Assembly: GCF_013033355.1 (NCBI RefSeq)
Contig: NZ_WQDY01000002.1
Span: 487,297 to 551,296 of the forward strand
Source: Ruegeria lacuscaerulensis
GTDB lineage: Bacteria > Pseudomonadota > Alphaproteobacteria > Rhodobacterales > Rhodobacteraceae
DNA length: 64,000 nucleotides
Direction: 5' to 3'
The notes beneath the pieces were generated by a model. That model was not told the origin of the DNA. It ran no database searches and saw only the letters and a list, made by a program, of their open reading frames with translations. Both the position numbers and the translations under genes were made by a program. Every line of letters begins with the position of its first letter. Position 1 is the stretch's first letter. Shown in pieces: positions 36,056 to 46,012 of the stretch.

Positions 36056-37126
36056 TTATGTCTCTTGGCCCGAGGCCAGACTTTTCGCCTGTTCAATCCA
36101 GCCGTCGCGTTCGATCCGGCCTTTGAACTTCAGCCGCGCATCGACCCAGGCCACATGTTCGGGTGTCCAGCCTGCGATCTGGTCGTAGTGATAGAAGCCC
36201 AGCCCGTTCAGCGTTTCTTCTAACTTCGGTCCGACCCCTTTGAGCAGCTTGAGGTCATCTGCCTTGCCACCGCGCGGGTCGGTCAATGTCTCGGGTTGTT
36301 CCTCGCCAACTGTCTCTGCCTTGGCCTTCGCCTCTTCAGCCTGCTTCACGGCAGGTTTCGGCGTCGCACGCTCCTTCGGAGGTTTCGGGGCCGTTTTGGT
36401 TGCCGCCGCCTTGCCATCCTTACCCAGCCAAGGGGTCAGGATGGGCACTTCGGTTCCGTCGATGCGTTTGACAGTGTCCCCCAGATCAGAAGCCAGTTCG
36501 ACACTCGCATTGTATTTAGGCTTGCCCGCCTCATACTCGGTCAAGCTGCTTAAACCGCTCAACGGTTCCGCCGCATAACGCCCGTTCTGCGGGCCCGGAG
36601 TCGGAACCTTGCCCGCCACCAGATCATCGATGATCTTGCCAAAGTTCTCGGCGGTCAGGTCTTCATAATAGTCCTTGCCGATCTGCGCCATCGGCGCGTT
36701 GGTGCAAGAGCCGAGGCATTCCACCTCTTCCCAACTCAGCTTACCATCTGCGGACAAAACGTGCGGCTTGGCGGCGATCTTGTCCTTGCAGACAGCGATC
36801 AAGTCCTCGGCCCCGCAGATCATGCAAGAGGTTGTGCCGCATACCTGAATATGTGCCACCGATCCAACAGGTTGCAGCTGAAACATGAAGTAGAACGAGG
36901 CGACCTCAAGAACGCGAATATACGCCATGCCCAGCATGTCGGCGACGGATTCGATCGCCGGACGGGACAGCCACCCCTCCTGCTCTTGCGCGCGCCATAG
37001 CAACGGGATAACCGCGCTGGCCTGACGACCTTCGGGGTATTTGGTGATCTGTGCTTCGGCCCATTGCTGGTTGGCAGCCGTGAAGGCGAAAGCATCGGGT
37101 TGTTCGGGGTGAAGACGGCGGAGCAT
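36056..37126 (-). CDS. nuoE: NADH-quinone oxidoreductase subunit E with C-terminal helix-hairpin-helix
   Basis: 356 residues, about twice the usual 170. The first 200 form the thioredoxin-like [2Fe-2S] subunit ([20 protein letters not shown] with a CGTTSCM pair and ECLGSC). A Pro/Ala/Lys-rich linker (about 235-290) leads to a C-terminal domain (about 295-350) with [19 protein letters not shown] and [19 protein letters not shown], resembling a helix-hairpin-helix. Fused NuoE of this type occurs in alphaproteobacteria. The start overlaps the nuoD stop by 1 base. Confidence 0.94.
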   Translation of the reverse strand: MLRRLHPEQPDAFAFTAANQQWAEAQITKYPEGRQASAVIPLLWRAQEQEGWLSRPAIESVADMLGMAYIRVLEVASFYFMFQLQPVGSVAHIQVCGTTSCMICGAEDLIAVCKDKIAAKPHVLSADGKLSWEEVECLGSCTNAPMAQIGKDYYEDLTAENFGKIIDDLVAGKVPTPGPQNGRYAAEPLSGLSSLTEYEAGKPKYNASVELASDLGDTVKRIDGTEVPILTPWLGKDGKAAATKTAPKPPKERATPKPAVKQAEEAKAKAETVGEEQPETLTDPRGGKADDLKLLKGVGPKLEETLNGLGFYHYDQIAGWTPEHVAWVDARLKFKGRIERDGWIEQAKSLASGQET

Positions 37127-38349
37127 TAGCGGTCAATCTCTCCAAATACGACATCCATGGTGCCGATGATGGCGGCGACGTCGGCCAGTTGGTGTCCTCC
37201 GGCGACGTGATCCATGGCTTGCAGGTGCAGGAAGCCCGGCGCGCGCAGTTTGGCGCGGTAGGGTTTGTTGGTGCCGTCGGCGACCAGATAGACGCCGAAC
37301 TCACCCTTGGGGGCTTCGACGGCGGCGTAAACCTCGCCCGCAGGGACGTGGAAGCCTTCGGTATACAGTTTGAAGTGATGGATCAGGCTTTCCATCGAGG
37401 TCTTCATGTCCGAGCGTTTCGGCGGGGTGATCTTGCCGCGCGCCAAAACGTCACCCGGACATTCGCGGATTTTGGCGATGGCTTGGCGGATGATCAGCAG
37501 TGACTGACGCATCTCTTCCATTCGCACCAGATAGCGGTCATAGCAGTCGCCGTTCTTGCCGACGGGGATCTGAAAATCGAACTCGTCATAGCATTCATAG
37601 GGCTGCGCGCGGCGCAAATCCCAGGCCAGACCCGATCCGCGCACCATCACGCCCGAGAAGCCGTATTTCTGAATGTCATCCTCAGTCACAACGCCAATAT
37701 CGGCGTTGCGCTGTTTAAAGATGCGGTTTTCGGTCAACAGGCCGTCGATGTCGTCCAGAACGGCGGGGAATTCGTGACTCCACGCCTCGATATCATCCAG
37801 CAGTTCGGGCGGCAGGTCCTGATGGACACCTCCGGGGCGGAAATAGGCCGCGTGCAGGCGGGCTCCACAAGCACGCTCGTAAAACACCATCAGCTTTTCG
37901 CGTTCCTCAAAGCCCCAGAGCGGCGGCGTCAGTGCGCCTACGTCCATCGCCTGCGTGGTCACGTTCAGCAAGTGGTTCAGGATGCGCCCGATCTCGGAAT
38001 ACAGAACCCGGATCAGCGAGCCACGGCGCGGCACCTCAACCCCGGTCAGTTTTTCAATGGCCAGACACCAGGCATGTTCCTGGTTCATAGGTGCCACGTA
38101 ATCCAGACGGTCGAAATACGGCAGGTTCTGCAGATACGTCCGGCTTTCCATCAGCTTCTCAGTACCACGGTGCAGCAGACCGATATGCGGGTCGCAACGC
38201 TCGACAATCTCGCCGTCAAGCTCAAGAACCAGACGCAAAACTCCGTGCGCCGCAGGGTGTTGCGGGCCGAAGTTAATGTTAAAGTTGCGAATCTTCTGTT
38301 CTCCGCTCAGCGCGTCTGTGCTGCCGTCATCGTATCTTGAGCCGTCCAT
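37126..38349 (-). CDS. nuoD: NADH-quinone oxidoreductase subunit D
   Basis: 407 residues from ATG 38349; a TTG start at 38352 is a possible alternative. It is the 49-kDa subunit that lines the quinone-reduction site, with [20 protein letters not shown] (conserved His), [21 protein letters not shown] residues near 50, and the C-terminal [15 protein letters not shown] and [19 protein letters not shown]. The upstream 40-codon frame ends at its start (TGATG). Confidence 0.97.
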   Translation of the reverse strand: MDGSRYDDGSTDALSGEQKIRNFNINFGPQHPAAHGVLRLVLELDGEIVERCDPHIGLLHRGTEKLMESRTYLQNLPYFDRLDYVAPMNQEHAWCLAIEKLTGVEVPRRGSLIRVLYSEIGRILNHLLNVTTQAMDVGALTPPLWGFEEREKLMVFYERACGARLHAAYFRPGGVHQDLPPELLDDIEAWSHEFPAVLDDIDGLLTENRIFKQRNADIGVVTEDDIQKYGFSGVMVRGSGLAWDLRRAQPYECYDEFDFQIPVGKNGDCYDRYLVRMEEMRQSLLIIRQAIAKIRECPGDVLARGKITPPKRSDMKTSMESLIHHFKLYTEGFHVPAGEVYAAVEAPKGEFGVYLVADGTNKPYRAKLRAPGFLHLQAMDHVAGGHQLADVAAIIGTMDVVFGEIDR

Positions 38350-38471
38350 CAACGCCCTCGTTTCTTCTTTGCTTCGGCCCGAACCCGGACCTTTTCGGCC
38401 TCAGCCGCCTTGGCTGCGGCCCCTGCAAGCAAGACGCCCAAAGCGCCCAAAATGATCAATTCGCCCATCAT
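38349..38471 (-). CDS. Predicted 40-aa membrane microprotein upstream of nuoD
   Basis: A frame starting at ATG 38471 that ends in TGA at 38351-38349, overlapping the nuoD start. The 40 residues begin with a short hydrophobic segment ([17 protein letters not shown]) and end in a long, highly charged Lys/Arg/Glu tail ([17 protein letters not shown]). This shape, a membrane-anchored basic tail, is that of a small accessory subunit. It is linked to the 58-residue frame upstream, whose stop is 1 base before its ATG. Confidence 0.6.
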   Translation of the reverse strand: MMGELIILGALGVLLAGAAAKAAEAEKVRVRAEAKKKRGR

Positions 38472-38472
38472 G

Positions 38473-38649
38473 TCAGCGTCGCTCCATCTCTTGCAGCTTC
38501 ATGGCCATCATCCACAACAGGACAATCACAGCCGGAGAGATAATGCAGGCAAACGCCCAGTTCTTGTTGATCCCGAAATGCGGCAGCAGCTTGATCATCG
38601 GTACGACCGTTGCGACCACCAGAATTATCCAGATCAGGAACTCAAACAT
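38473..38649 (-). CDS. Predicted 58-aa membrane protein between nuoC and nuoD
   Basis: From ATG 38649, with AGGAG about ten bases upstream within the nuoC end, to TGA at 38473-38475. The 58 residues have two hydrophobic segments (EFLIWIILVVATVVPMIKLL and WAFACIISPAVIVLLWMM) separated by a short polar turn (PHFGINKN) and end in MKLQEMERR. A two-helix hairpin in the membrane is predicted. The tight spacing to nuoC (5 bases) and to the next small frame marks it as an operon member. Confidence 0.65.
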   Translation of the reverse strand: MFEFLIWIILVVATVVPMIKLLPHFGINKNWAFACIISPAVIVLLWMMAMKLQEMERR

Positions 38650-38654
38650 GACGG

Positions 38655-39254
38655 TTACTCCTGTTTTTCATCCCCCGGCAGAATGTAATTCGCACCTTCC
38701 CAGGGGGACATAAAATCGAACTGCCGGTATTCCTGTACCAAGCTCACCGGCTCGTAAACGACGCGCTTTTCGGCCTCGTCATAACGAACCTCGGTATAGC
38801 CCGTTGTCGGGAAATCCTTGCGTAGCGGATAGCCGCGGAAGCCGTAGTCGGTCAGGATGCGCCGCAGATCGGGGTGACCCGAGAATAAGATGCCGAACAT
38901 GTCGAACACCTCACGTTCGAACCAGTTGGCCGAGGGGTGAACATCGACGATCGAAGGCACCATGTCTTCCTCGCGGATCGACACCCGCAGGCGGATCCGC
39001 TGATTCTGGTACATGGACAGGAAGTGATAAACCACATCGAACCGCTTGGCGTGTTCCGGGTAATCGACGCCGGTGATATCGACCAGAGACGAGAACTTGC
39101 AGTTCGGGTCGGATTTCAGGAATTCGACGAATTCAACCAGGCTCGACGGGGCCACATCCACGTTCAGTTCGCCATGAGTCACGTCCCAGGACAGAACGCA
39201 ATCAGTGCGCTTGAGTTCCAGCTGTGCGCCGAGTTCTTTGAGTGCTTCGCTCAT
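38655..39254 (-). CDS. nuoC: NADH-quinone oxidoreductase subunit C
   Basis: 199 residues, the 30-kDa subunit of the hydrophilic arm. It has [58 protein letters not shown] and [20 protein letters not shown] near the C terminus, as in separate (unfused) NuoC. It is 12 bases after nuoB. Its end contains the ribosome site for the 58-residue frame. Confidence 0.97.
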   Translation of the reverse strand: MSEALKELGAQLELKRTDCVLSWDVTHGELNVDVAPSSLVEFVEFLKSDPNCKFSSLVDITGVDYPEHAKRFDVVYHFLSMYQNQRIRLRVSIREEDMVPSIVDVHPSANWFEREVFDMFGILFSGHPDLRRILTDYGFRGYPLRKDFPTTGYTEVRYDEAEKRVVYEPVSLVQEYRQFDFMSPWEGANYILPGDEKQE

Positions 39255-39266
39255 TCAACCTCTCCT

Positions 39267-39791
39267 TCAGCGCACAATCGTGCCGGTGCGGCGGATTTTG
39301 CGTTGCAACTGCATCAGGCCATAAAGCAACGCCTCAGCGGTCGGAGGACAGCCAGGCACGTAGATATCCACCGGAACGATGCGGTCGCAACCGCGCACGA
39401 CAGAATAGGAATAGTGGTAGTACCCGCCCCCATTGGCGCAGGACCCCATCGAGATCACATAACGCGGCTCGGGCATCTGATCGTAAACTTTGCGCAGCGC
39501 CGGGGCCATCTTGTTGGTCAGCGTCCCAGCCACGATCATCACGTCCGACTGACGTGGGGACGCACGCGGCGCGATACCGAACCGTTCCGCATCATAGCGC
39601 GGCATCGAGGTGTGCATCATCTCAACAGCACAACAGGCCAAACCGAATGTCATCCAGTGCAACGATCCGGTTCGCGCCCAGTTGATAATGTCCTCGGTCG
39701 AGGTCAGCAGGAAACCTTTGTCCTGCAACTCGGCATTCAGGGCCTGGGTGGCGACTTCTTTATCGACGCCGGCGGTGTTTGCACCCGTCAT
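39267..39791 (-). CDS. nuoB: NADH-quinone oxidoreductase subunit B
   Basis: 174 residues from ATG 39791, whose A is the last base of the nuoA stop (TGATG); ATG 39800 is an alternative. The [4Fe-4S] N2 ligands are in [22 protein letters not shown] and [11 protein letters not shown]. It carries the terminal iron-sulfur cluster that reduces quinone. Confidence 0.97.
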   Translation of the reverse strand: MTGANTAGVDKEVATQALNAELQDKGFLLTSTEDIINWARTGSLHWMTFGLACCAVEMMHTSMPRYDAERFGIAPRASPRQSDVMIVAGTLTNKMAPALRKVYDQMPEPRYVISMGSCANGGGYYHYSYSVVRGCDRIVPVDIYVPGCPPTAEALLYGLMQLQRKIRRTGTIVR

Positions 39792-40156
39792 CACTCCCAT
39801 TCCAAGGCCCCTTTCTTCCATTCATAGGCAAAGCCAATGGTCAGAACGCCCAGGAACACCATCATGGACCAGAAGCCCACATCGCTGATGTCTTTAAAGC
39901 CCACGGCCCATGGGAAAAGGAACGCGATTTCCAGATCGAAGATGATGAAAAGAATCGAGACCAGATAGAACCGGACATCAAACTTCATCCGCGCATCGTC
40001 AAAGGCGTTGAAGCCACATTCATATGCGCTGACCTTTTCGGGGTCGGGATTGCGGACAGCCAGAACCACAGCGGCCAGAATCAGGACGATTCCAAGGCCC
40101 ACGGCAATGGCCAGAAACACCAGAATCGGGAGGTACTCCCGCAGCAGGTCTTCCAC
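39791..40156 (-). CDS. nuoA: NADH-quinone oxidoreductase subunit A
   Basis: 121 residues from GTG 40156, which has an ideal AAGGAG seven bases upstream; a longer frame from 40201 lacks this support and has a non-conserved tail. Three membrane helices and the conserved [20 protein letters not shown] loop are present. It is the first gene of the nuo operon. Confidence 0.96.
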   Translation of the reverse strand: MEDLLREYLPILVFLAIAVGLGIVLILAAVVLAVRNPDPEKVSAYECGFNAFDDARMKFDVRFYLVSILFIIFDLEIAFLFPWAVGFKDISDVGFWSMMVFLGVLTIGFAYEWKKGALEWE

Positions 40157-40221
40157 GTAAAGCTCCTTTCCTGCGCATGCCCCCAAAGGGTGCGCCGTCA
40201 ATTGGCGTGTTGACTGGACAT

Positions 40222-40250
40222 TCTCTATCCCTGCCGGGTCAGAGGGTCAA
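40222..40250 (-). promoter_or_regulatory. Possible sigma-70-type promoter for the nuo operon
   Basis: On the minus strand TTGACC (40250-40245) is followed after 17 bases by TAGAGA (40227-40222), about 66 bases upstream of the nuoA GTG. The -35 is a good match and the -10 weak (3 of 6). No other better pair was found in 40157-40344, a gap that otherwise shows nothing. Confidence 0.3.
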
Positions 40251-40344
40251 CCGAACACAAACGCGCAGGGCGTGAAATATCTGCTTGCCATCAAAGGTTA
40301 TTCCGGAAGGGTGATTCCTATCACCACGGCACGACGGCTATCGT

Positions 40345-41133
40345 CTAATCCTTACTAATCCAGGTTGGTTTTCGTTTCTCGAAAAAGGCGGCGATTCCCT
40401 CTTTGGCCTCGTCGGTTTCCCAACGGCCAACCAAAGCGCGGATCGTCTGGTCGATTACCGTGTCATCTATTCTTGGCCCCAAATCACGCACCAATCCCTT
40501 GGCCGAAGCGACAGCACCCGGCGCGCAGGACAAATAGGGGGTCACTTCGGCTTCGACCGCCTCGGGCAAATCGACGGCTGCAACCACTTTCGCCAACAAA
40601 CCAAGCTCAACCGCCTCACTGGCATCGAAAAGGCGTGCAGACATAAAAACCCGCCGCGACCGTGCCTCGCCCATGCGCGCGATGACATACGGACCAATCG
40701 TGGCCGGGATCAGCCCAAGCCGCGTTTCGGTCAGCCCCATGGTCAATGTGTCGACCCCGATGGCCACATCACAGACCGCGGCCAGCCCAACACCGCCCCC
40801 GAACGCATTGCCCTGCAGCGCCCCGATCAGAGGTTTCGGCAGTGTATTCAGCGCCTGCAGCATCTCGGCCAGCTTGCGCGCCTCGGTGAACCGCGTTTCG
40901 GGGTCGGCTGCCATCTGATCCTGCATCCAGCCCAGATCACCACCGGCACAAAAGCTCTTGCCCGCGCCAGTCAGGACCACAACCCGCACCGAGTCGTCCG
41001 CCCCCAACTGCCCTGCCGCTTGCGTCAGTTCGGAGATCATCTGCGCCGACATGGCATTATGCTTGCCGGGGCGGTTCAGCGTCAGAGTGGCAACACCGCG
41101 CGTATCATTCGTGACCGAAATCGTTTCGAACAT
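40345..41133 (-). CDS. liuC: Enoyl-CoA hydratase, probably methylglutaconyl-CoA hydratase
   Basis: 262 residues. Crotonase-fold marks are FCAGGDLGWMQ, LNRPGKHNAMSAQMI and GNAFGGGVGLAAVCDVAIG, with LTETRLGLIPATI. The enzyme hydrates 3-methylglutaconyl-CoA to HMG-CoA in leucine breakdown. The specific substrate is inferred from position immediately after the HMG-CoA lyase gene (3 bases) in the methylcrotonyl-CoA carboxylase cluster. Confidence 0.85.
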   Translation of the reverse strand: MFETISVTNDTRGVATLTLNRPGKHNAMSAQMISELTQAAGQLGADDSVRVVVLTGAGKSFCAGGDLGWMQDQMAADPETRFTEARKLAEMLQALNTLPKPLIGALQGNAFGGGVGLAAVCDVAIGVDTLTMGLTETRLGLIPATIGPYVIARMGEARSRRVFMSARLFDASEAVELGLLAKVVAAVDLPEAVEAEVTPYLSCAPGAVASAKGLVRDLGPRIDDTVIDQTIRALVGRWETDEAKEGIAAFFEKRKPTWISKD

Positions 41134-41136
41134 CGT

Positions 41137-41991
41137 TTATTCCGCTCGCATAGCGCGCGCCATCTGGGCGGCCTCTTCCACGATCGCGACATCAATGCCC
41201 GTCTGATATCCTAGCCGATCGAGATGGGCGACTACAGATTCAGTGGCGACATTCCCTGCCGTCCCCGGCGCATAAGGGCACCCTCCCAGACCGCCGACCG
41301 CCGAATCGAATGTCCGCACACCAAGCGCCAGAGCTGCGTCGATATTGTCGATGGCACGTCCCGTAGTGTCATGAAAATGCCCCGACAAACGCGTCACAGG
41401 CACCCGTTCGCGCACGGCCAAAAGCATATGAGCGATTGTGTCAGGCGTCCCCTGCCCGATCGTGTCGCCCAGCGAGATCTCATAGCAGCCCAGCGCGAAC
41501 AATGTGTCGGCCACCTCGGCCACCTTTTCGGGCGAGGTCGGACCGTCATAGGGGCAGTCGGTCACGCAGGACACATAGCCCCGCACCGGCAGGTCGATAT
41601 GGCGCGCGGCCTCCAGGATGGGTGTGAAGCGTTCAATGGATTCCGCAATCGTCGCGTTGATATTTGCCTTCGAGAAGCCCTCGGACGCCGAGGCAAACAC
41701 CGCAATCTCATCGGCTTTGGCGGCCAGCGCGTCCTCGTACCCGCGCATATTTGGTGTCAGCGCAGCATAGCGGATACCATCGGCCCGGCTGATCTCGGCC
41801 AGCACCTCGGCACTGCCTGCCATCTGCGGCACCCATTTGGGCGAGACAAAGCTGGCCACCTCGATCCGGTTGAACCCGGCGCGGCTCAGGCAATCGACCA
41901 GAGCGACTTTTTCCGCAACCGGGATTTCCCGCTGCTCGTTCTGCAGCCCGTCGCGCGGCCCCACTTCGAATATCTCGACCCGATCGCCCAT
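41137..41991 (-). CDS. mvaB: Hydroxymethylglutaryl-CoA lyase
   Basis: 284 residues. TIM-barrel HMGL-like marks are FEVGPRDGLQNEQREIP, EVASFVSPKWVPQMA, VSCVTDCPYDG, LGDTIGQGTPD, LSGHFHDTTGRAIDNI and VGGLGGCPYAPGTAGN, the latter carrying the catalytic cysteine loop. It cleaves HMG-CoA to acetyl-CoA and acetoacetate, the last step of leucine degradation. Confidence 0.95.
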   Translation of the reverse strand: MGDRVEIFEVGPRDGLQNEQREIPVAEKVALVDCLSRAGFNRIEVASFVSPKWVPQMAGSAEVLAEISRADGIRYAALTPNMRGYEDALAAKADEIAVFASASEGFSKANINATIAESIERFTPILEAARHIDLPVRGYVSCVTDCPYDGPTSPEKVAEVADTLFALGCYEISLGDTIGQGTPDTIAHMLLAVRERVPVTRLSGHFHDTTGRAIDNIDAALALGVRTFDSAVGGLGGCPYAPGTAGNVATESVVAHLDRLGYQTGIDVAIVEEAAQMARAMRAE

Positions 41992-42050
41992 CTTACTCCT
42001 CCGCTAAGCTGTTGATCCGACTGTGCCACGGCTGAGGCGGCAGGAACAGA

Positions 42051-43979
42051 TCATTCCTCCTCTAGCCGGACCAGTGCGGCCCCGGCCTCGACCTGAGCGC
42101 CCGCCTCGACCAGTACTTCGGCCACAGTGCCGTCGCGGGCGGCCAGCAGAGAATGCTCCATCTTCATCGCTTCAAGGACGGCCAACCGATCGCCTTCGGC
42201 CACGGTTTGTCCGGCCTGTGCAAAGACCGCCTTGACCAGACCGGGCATCGGGGCCTCGATGACATTGGTGTCACCGGTGGCGCTGGTATCGCGGTCCAGC
42301 GGGTCGATCATCTCGAACACCTGAACATACGCCTCGAACACAGTGATCCGAGAGCCTGCAACCGATACAGGCGGCATCGCTGTGCTGTCGATCATCCAGC
42401 CTCCGGGACCACGTTCAGCCACTAAAGTATCGCCGCCGAGCTGCCAAACCTGCCGGTTCGGTCCTTCGACCTGCACGTCCAGATCAATCACCTCATCCGC
42501 CATCAGCTGAACGGCACGATGCAGAGGCGCCCACAGCGAGAACCCAGTCTCTTCGGATGTGTCCACCAAACCAACAGCGGTCATGGCCGCCGCGACGGTC
42601 GCAAGGGTTGAGGTCGCCGTAGTCTGAACCAACCCATCCAGATCACGCCCGATCAGCCCGGTATCCACATCACCCGACGCGAACCCCTGATGCCGCGTCA
42701 GCGCACCCAGAAAGGCAAGGTTGGTTACAGTGCCCGCAACCTCTGTCTGACGCAGAGCACGGTGTAACTGTTCCAGCGCAATGTCGCGCGTGGGGCCGTG
42801 GACGATGACCTTGGCGATCATCGGGTCATACCACGGACTGATCGTATCCCCTGCCCGCACACCGCTATCGGCGCGGCAATGCGCCGGGAAGTGCAGATAC
42901 GTCAACGTCCCCGTGGCAGGCAGGAAGCCTTTGGGCACGTCCTCGGCATACAGCCGCGCCTCGAACGCGTGACCCGAGATAGAAAGGTCACTCTGCTGTT
43001 TCGGCAGCGTCTCGCCCGCCGCCACGCGCAACTGCCATTCGACCAGATCAACCCCGGTAATCGCCTCGGTCACGGGATGCTCCACTTGCAGGCGGGTATT
43101 CATCTCCATGAACCAGAACCGATCCGGTCGCAGCCCGTCCGAGGCATCCACGATGAATTCAACCGTACCCGCGCCCTTATAGCCAATCGCCTCGGCGGCG
43201 CGTACACCGGCCTGCCCCATCGCTTCGCGCATTTCAGCCGTCATACCGGGTGCCGGAGCCTCTTCGATCACCTTCTGGTGCCTCCGCTGCAACGAGCAAT
43301 CGCGTTCGAACAGATGAACCCCATGGGTGCCGTCGCCGAAAACCTGCACCTCGATATGGCGCGGTTTGGAGACGAATTTCTCGACGAGAACGGCGTCGTT
43401 GCCAAAGGCCGTGCGCGCCTCGCCTCGCGCACTGTGCAGCGCGTCTGCGAAATCTTCGGCACGTTCAACCAGCCGCATACCCTTTCCGCCGCCACCTGCA
43501 ACAGCTTTGATGAGAACAGGGTAGCCGATTGTGTCCGCGGCACCGGCCAAATGCTCCGGGTCCTGATTGTCGCCATGATAGCCCGGCACCACAGGCACGC
43601 CCGCCTGTTCCATCAAGACTTTGGCAGCATCCTTGAGGCCCATCTTGCGGATCGCATCCGCCGAAGGCCCGATGAAGGTAAGGCCTGCCGCCTCGACCGC
43701 ATCGACGAAATCGGGGTTCTCGGACAGAAACCCGTATCCCGGATGGATCGCCTGCGCTCCGGTGTCGAGCGCCGCCTGAATGATCGTTTCGCCCTTCAGA
43801 TAACTCTCCGCCGGGGCCGCGCCACCGATATGCACGGCCTCATCCGACATCTGCACATGCTTGGCCGAGGCGTCCACATCAGAATAGACCGCAACGCAGG
43901 CCACACCCATCTTCTGGGCGGTCTCGATCACCCGACAAGCAATCTCACCCCGGTTGGCAATCAGGATTTTGGTGAACAT
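42051..43979 (-). CDS. liuD: Methylcrotonoyl-CoA carboxylase subunit alpha
   Basis: 642 residues. Biotin carboxylase domains (KILIANRGEIACRVIETAQK, AVAGGGGKGMRLVE, EMNTRLQVEHPVTE) are followed by a linker domain and a C-terminal biotinyl domain with LEAMKMEHS (biotinylated Lys in AMKM). It carboxylates biotin in the ATP-dependent half of the MCC reaction. The alpha and beta genes are separated by the ASCH gene. BirA encoded at 22000-22749 would modify it. Confidence 0.95.
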   Translation of the reverse strand: MFTKILIANRGEIACRVIETAQKMGVACVAVYSDVDASAKHVQMSDEAVHIGGAAPAESYLKGETIIQAALDTGAQAIHPGYGFLSENPDFVDAVEAAGLTFIGPSADAIRKMGLKDAAKVLMEQAGVPVVPGYHGDNQDPEHLAGAADTIGYPVLIKAVAGGGGKGMRLVERAEDFADALHSARGEARTAFGNDAVLVEKFVSKPRHIEVQVFGDGTHGVHLFERDCSLQRRHQKVIEEAPAPGMTAEMREAMGQAGVRAAEAIGYKGAGTVEFIVDASDGLRPDRFWFMEMNTRLQVEHPVTEAITGVDLVEWQLRVAAGETLPKQQSDLSISGHAFEARLYAEDVPKGFLPATGTLTYLHFPAHCRADSGVRAGDTISPWYDPMIAKVIVHGPTRDIALEQLHRALRQTEVAGTVTNLAFLGALTRHQGFASGDVDTGLIGRDLDGLVQTTATSTLATVAAAMTAVGLVDTSEETGFSLWAPLHRAVQLMADEVIDLDVQVEGPNRQVWQLGGDTLVAERGPGGWMIDSTAMPPVSVAGSRITVFEAYVQVFEMIDPLDRDTSATGDTNVIEAPMPGLVKAVFAQAGQTVAEGDRLAVLEAMKMEHSLLAARDGTVAEVLVEAGAQVEAGAALVRLEEE

Positions 43980-43982
43980 GAC

Positions 43983-44405
43983 TTACCCCTCAACCGTCAG
44001 ATCTTCGACCAACCGGAACCGCTCGCAGAGCAGCTCCATCTCGGGCTCGAACCCGCCATTTCGTTCAAAGTACCGGCGGTGATCTTCGCGCCACCCCTCA
44101 AGCGTCTCATTCTCGCCTTCGGCCAACGCAAACTCCTCGGTCACATCGCAATAGCGGCAGATCGAAACTTCGACCGTTTCGATGACCAAAGCTGGGCGAT
44201 CATCCCAATCCAGAGCGATATCGCGCCGCCCCACAACCGGAGTGTCCGCGCTGCCCTCAGGATAGTCTCGCAACGCGCCGCAGGTCGCGGTTTTCTTTCC
44301 CGCGCGCACCAACGCCAACAACTCGGCGCTCAGCGTTGCGTTGTCTCCAAACTTAAAGGTCTGCGCACCGGGGTAGCGGGATTTCAGTTTTTCCGGATCG
44401 ACCAT
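43983..44405 (-). CDS. ASCH-domain protein
   Basis: 140 residues from ATG 44405. The ASCH pattern includes an N-terminal SRYPGAQTFKFGD, VRAGKKTATCGALRDYPEGS (the conserved GxK motif) and a later VIETVEVSICRYCDVTEEFA and FAlaEGE-like segment before an acidic C-terminal helix. ASCH proteins are beta-barrels related to PUA domains and some hydrolyse N4-acetylcytidine. Its lodging between mccA and mccB with 1-3-base gaps is curious. Confidence 0.8.
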   Translation of the reverse strand: MVDPEKLKSRYPGAQTFKFGDNATLSAELLALVRAGKKTATCGALRDYPEGSADTPVVGRRDIALDWDDRPALVIETVEVSICRYCDVTEEFALAEGENETLEGWREDHRRYFERNGGFEPEMELLCERFRLVEDLTVEG

Positions 44406-44406
44406 T

Positions 44407-46011
44407 TTACATCCTGAACACGCCAAAGCGTGTCTCCTCGATCGGAGCATTCAACGCCGCACTCAGCGACAAGGCCAACACATCCCGCGATTTGCGCGGG
44501 TCGATGATGCCGTCATCCCAAAGCCGCGCCGAGGCATAGAGTGGATGCGATTGCTCTTCGAACATGTCCAAGGTCGGGCGTTTGAATTCGGCCTCTTCCT
44601 CGGCCGACCAGGTGCCGCCCTGCCGCTCGATCCCGTCGCGTTTGACGGTGGCCAGAACGCCCGCCGCCTGTTCACCGCCCATCACCGAGATCCGCGAATT
44701 CGGCCATGTCCACAGGAACCGCGGCTGATAAGCCCGACCGGCCATACCGTAATTACCAGCGCCAAATGACCCGCCCACCAGCATCGTGACCTTCGGCACC
44801 GAGGTCGTCGCCACCGCCGTCACCATCTTGGCCCCGTGCCGCGCGATGCCCTCGTTTTCGTATTTGCGACCAACCATGAACCCGGTGATGTTCTGCAGGA
44901 ACACCAGCGGGATGCGACGCTGAGAACACAGCTCGACAAAATGCGCGCCCTTTTGCGCCGCCTCGGAAAACAGCACGCCGTTGTTGGCGATGATCCCAAC
45001 CGGGCAGCCTTTAACATGAGCAAAGCCGGTTACCAGCGTTTCCCCGAAGCGCGGCTTGAACTCATCGAAGCGCGAGCCATCGACCAGCCGCGCAATCACC
45101 TCGCGGATGTCATAGGGCGTGCGCAGATCGGCAGGCACAACCCCGAGGATTTCCTCGGGGTCATAGGCCGGGTCCTCAGGGCTGGCCCAATCCACCGTCT
45201 GCGGTTTGCGCAGGTTCAGCGACCCTACGGCGCGGCGCGCCAAAGCTAGTGCGTGCGCATCATCCTCGGCCAGATAGTCCGCCACGCCGGACAGACGCGT
45301 GTGCACATCGCCGCCGCCCAGATCCTCGGCGCTGACCACCTCGCCCGTCGCGGCCTTGACCAGAGGTGGACCGGCCAGAAAGATCGTGCCCTGTTCCTTG
45401 ACGATGATCGTCACATCCGACATCGCGGGCACATAGGCCCCACCTGCCGTGCACGACCCCATCACCACAGCGATCTGCGCAATCCCCTTGGCGCTCATCC
45501 GCGCCTGATTATAGAAGATGCGGCCAAAGTGGTCGCGATCTGGGAACACCTCATCCTGATTGGGCAGGTTCGCGCCGCCGCTGTCGACCAGATAGATGCA
45601 GGGCAGATGGTTTTCCTCGGCAATCTCCTGTGCCCGCAGGTGCTTTTTGACCGACATCGGATAGTATGTGCCGCCCTTCACGGTGGCATCGTTGCACACC
45701 ACCATGACCTCACGCCCCTGCACCCGGCCAATGCCCGCGATCACCCCAGCACAGGGCGCGGCGTCGCCATACATCCTGTGCGCCGCCGTTGCGCCGATTT
45801 CCAGAAACGGCGACCCCGCGTCCAGCAGGTTCGCCACTCGGCGCCTGGGGAGCATCTTGCCCCGAGACACATGCCGCGCACGAGATTTCTCACCACCGCC
45901 CATGCGGGCTGTTTCGGCAGCTGAGGAGATTTGCGCCAGCGCGTCGAGATGGGCGGTTCGGTTGGCCTTGAAGGCTTCGGACTTGGGCATCGCTTTGGAT
46001 GTGAGTTTCAT
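44407..46011 (-). CDS. liuB: Methylcrotonoyl-CoA carboxylase subunit beta
   Basis: 534 residues, a carboxyltransferase with two crotonase-fold halves ([71 protein letters not shown]). It transfers the carboxyl group to 3-methylcrotonyl-CoA to give 3-methylglutaconyl-CoA. Length and motifs match MCC beta rather than propionyl-CoA carboxylase; the neighbours (HMG-CoA lyase, isovaleryl-CoA dehydrogenase) support this. Confidence 0.95.
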   Translation of the reverse strand: MKLTSKAMPKSEAFKANRTAHLDALAQISSAAETARMGGGEKSRARHVSRGKMLPRRRVANLLDAGSPFLEIGATAAHRMYGDAAPCAGVIAGIGRVQGREVMVVCNDATVKGGTYYPMSVKKHLRAQEIAEENHLPCIYLVDSGGANLPNQDEVFPDRDHFGRIFYNQARMSAKGIAQIAVVMGSCTAGGAYVPAMSDVTIIVKEQGTIFLAGPPLVKAATGEVVSAEDLGGGDVHTRLSGVADYLAEDDAHALALARRAVGSLNLRKPQTVDWASPEDPAYDPEEILGVVPADLRTPYDIREVIARLVDGSRFDEFKPRFGETLVTGFAHVKGCPVGIIANNGVLFSEAAQKGAHFVELCSQRRIPLVFLQNITGFMVGRKYENEGIARHGAKMVTAVATTSVPKVTMLVGGSFGAGNYGMAGRAYQPRFLWTWPNSRISVMGGEQAAGVLATVKRDGIERQGGTWSAEEEAEFKRPTLDMFEEQSHPLYASARLWDDGIIDPRKSRDVLALSLSAALNAPIEETRFGVFRM

Positions 46012-46012
46012 T

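Noticed and set aside
40311..40326. Hairpin GGTGAT-TCCT-ATCACC as a terminator after liuC
   Set aside because: The stem is only 6 bp, it has no T-run in the direction of liuC transcription, and the position fits equally well in the nuo upstream region.
42798..44417. Plus-strand 539-codon open frame opposite the MCC alpha subunit and ASCH genes
   Set aside because: Antisense shadow; composition is Arg/His-rich and non-globular, and it covers two well-identified minus-strand genes.
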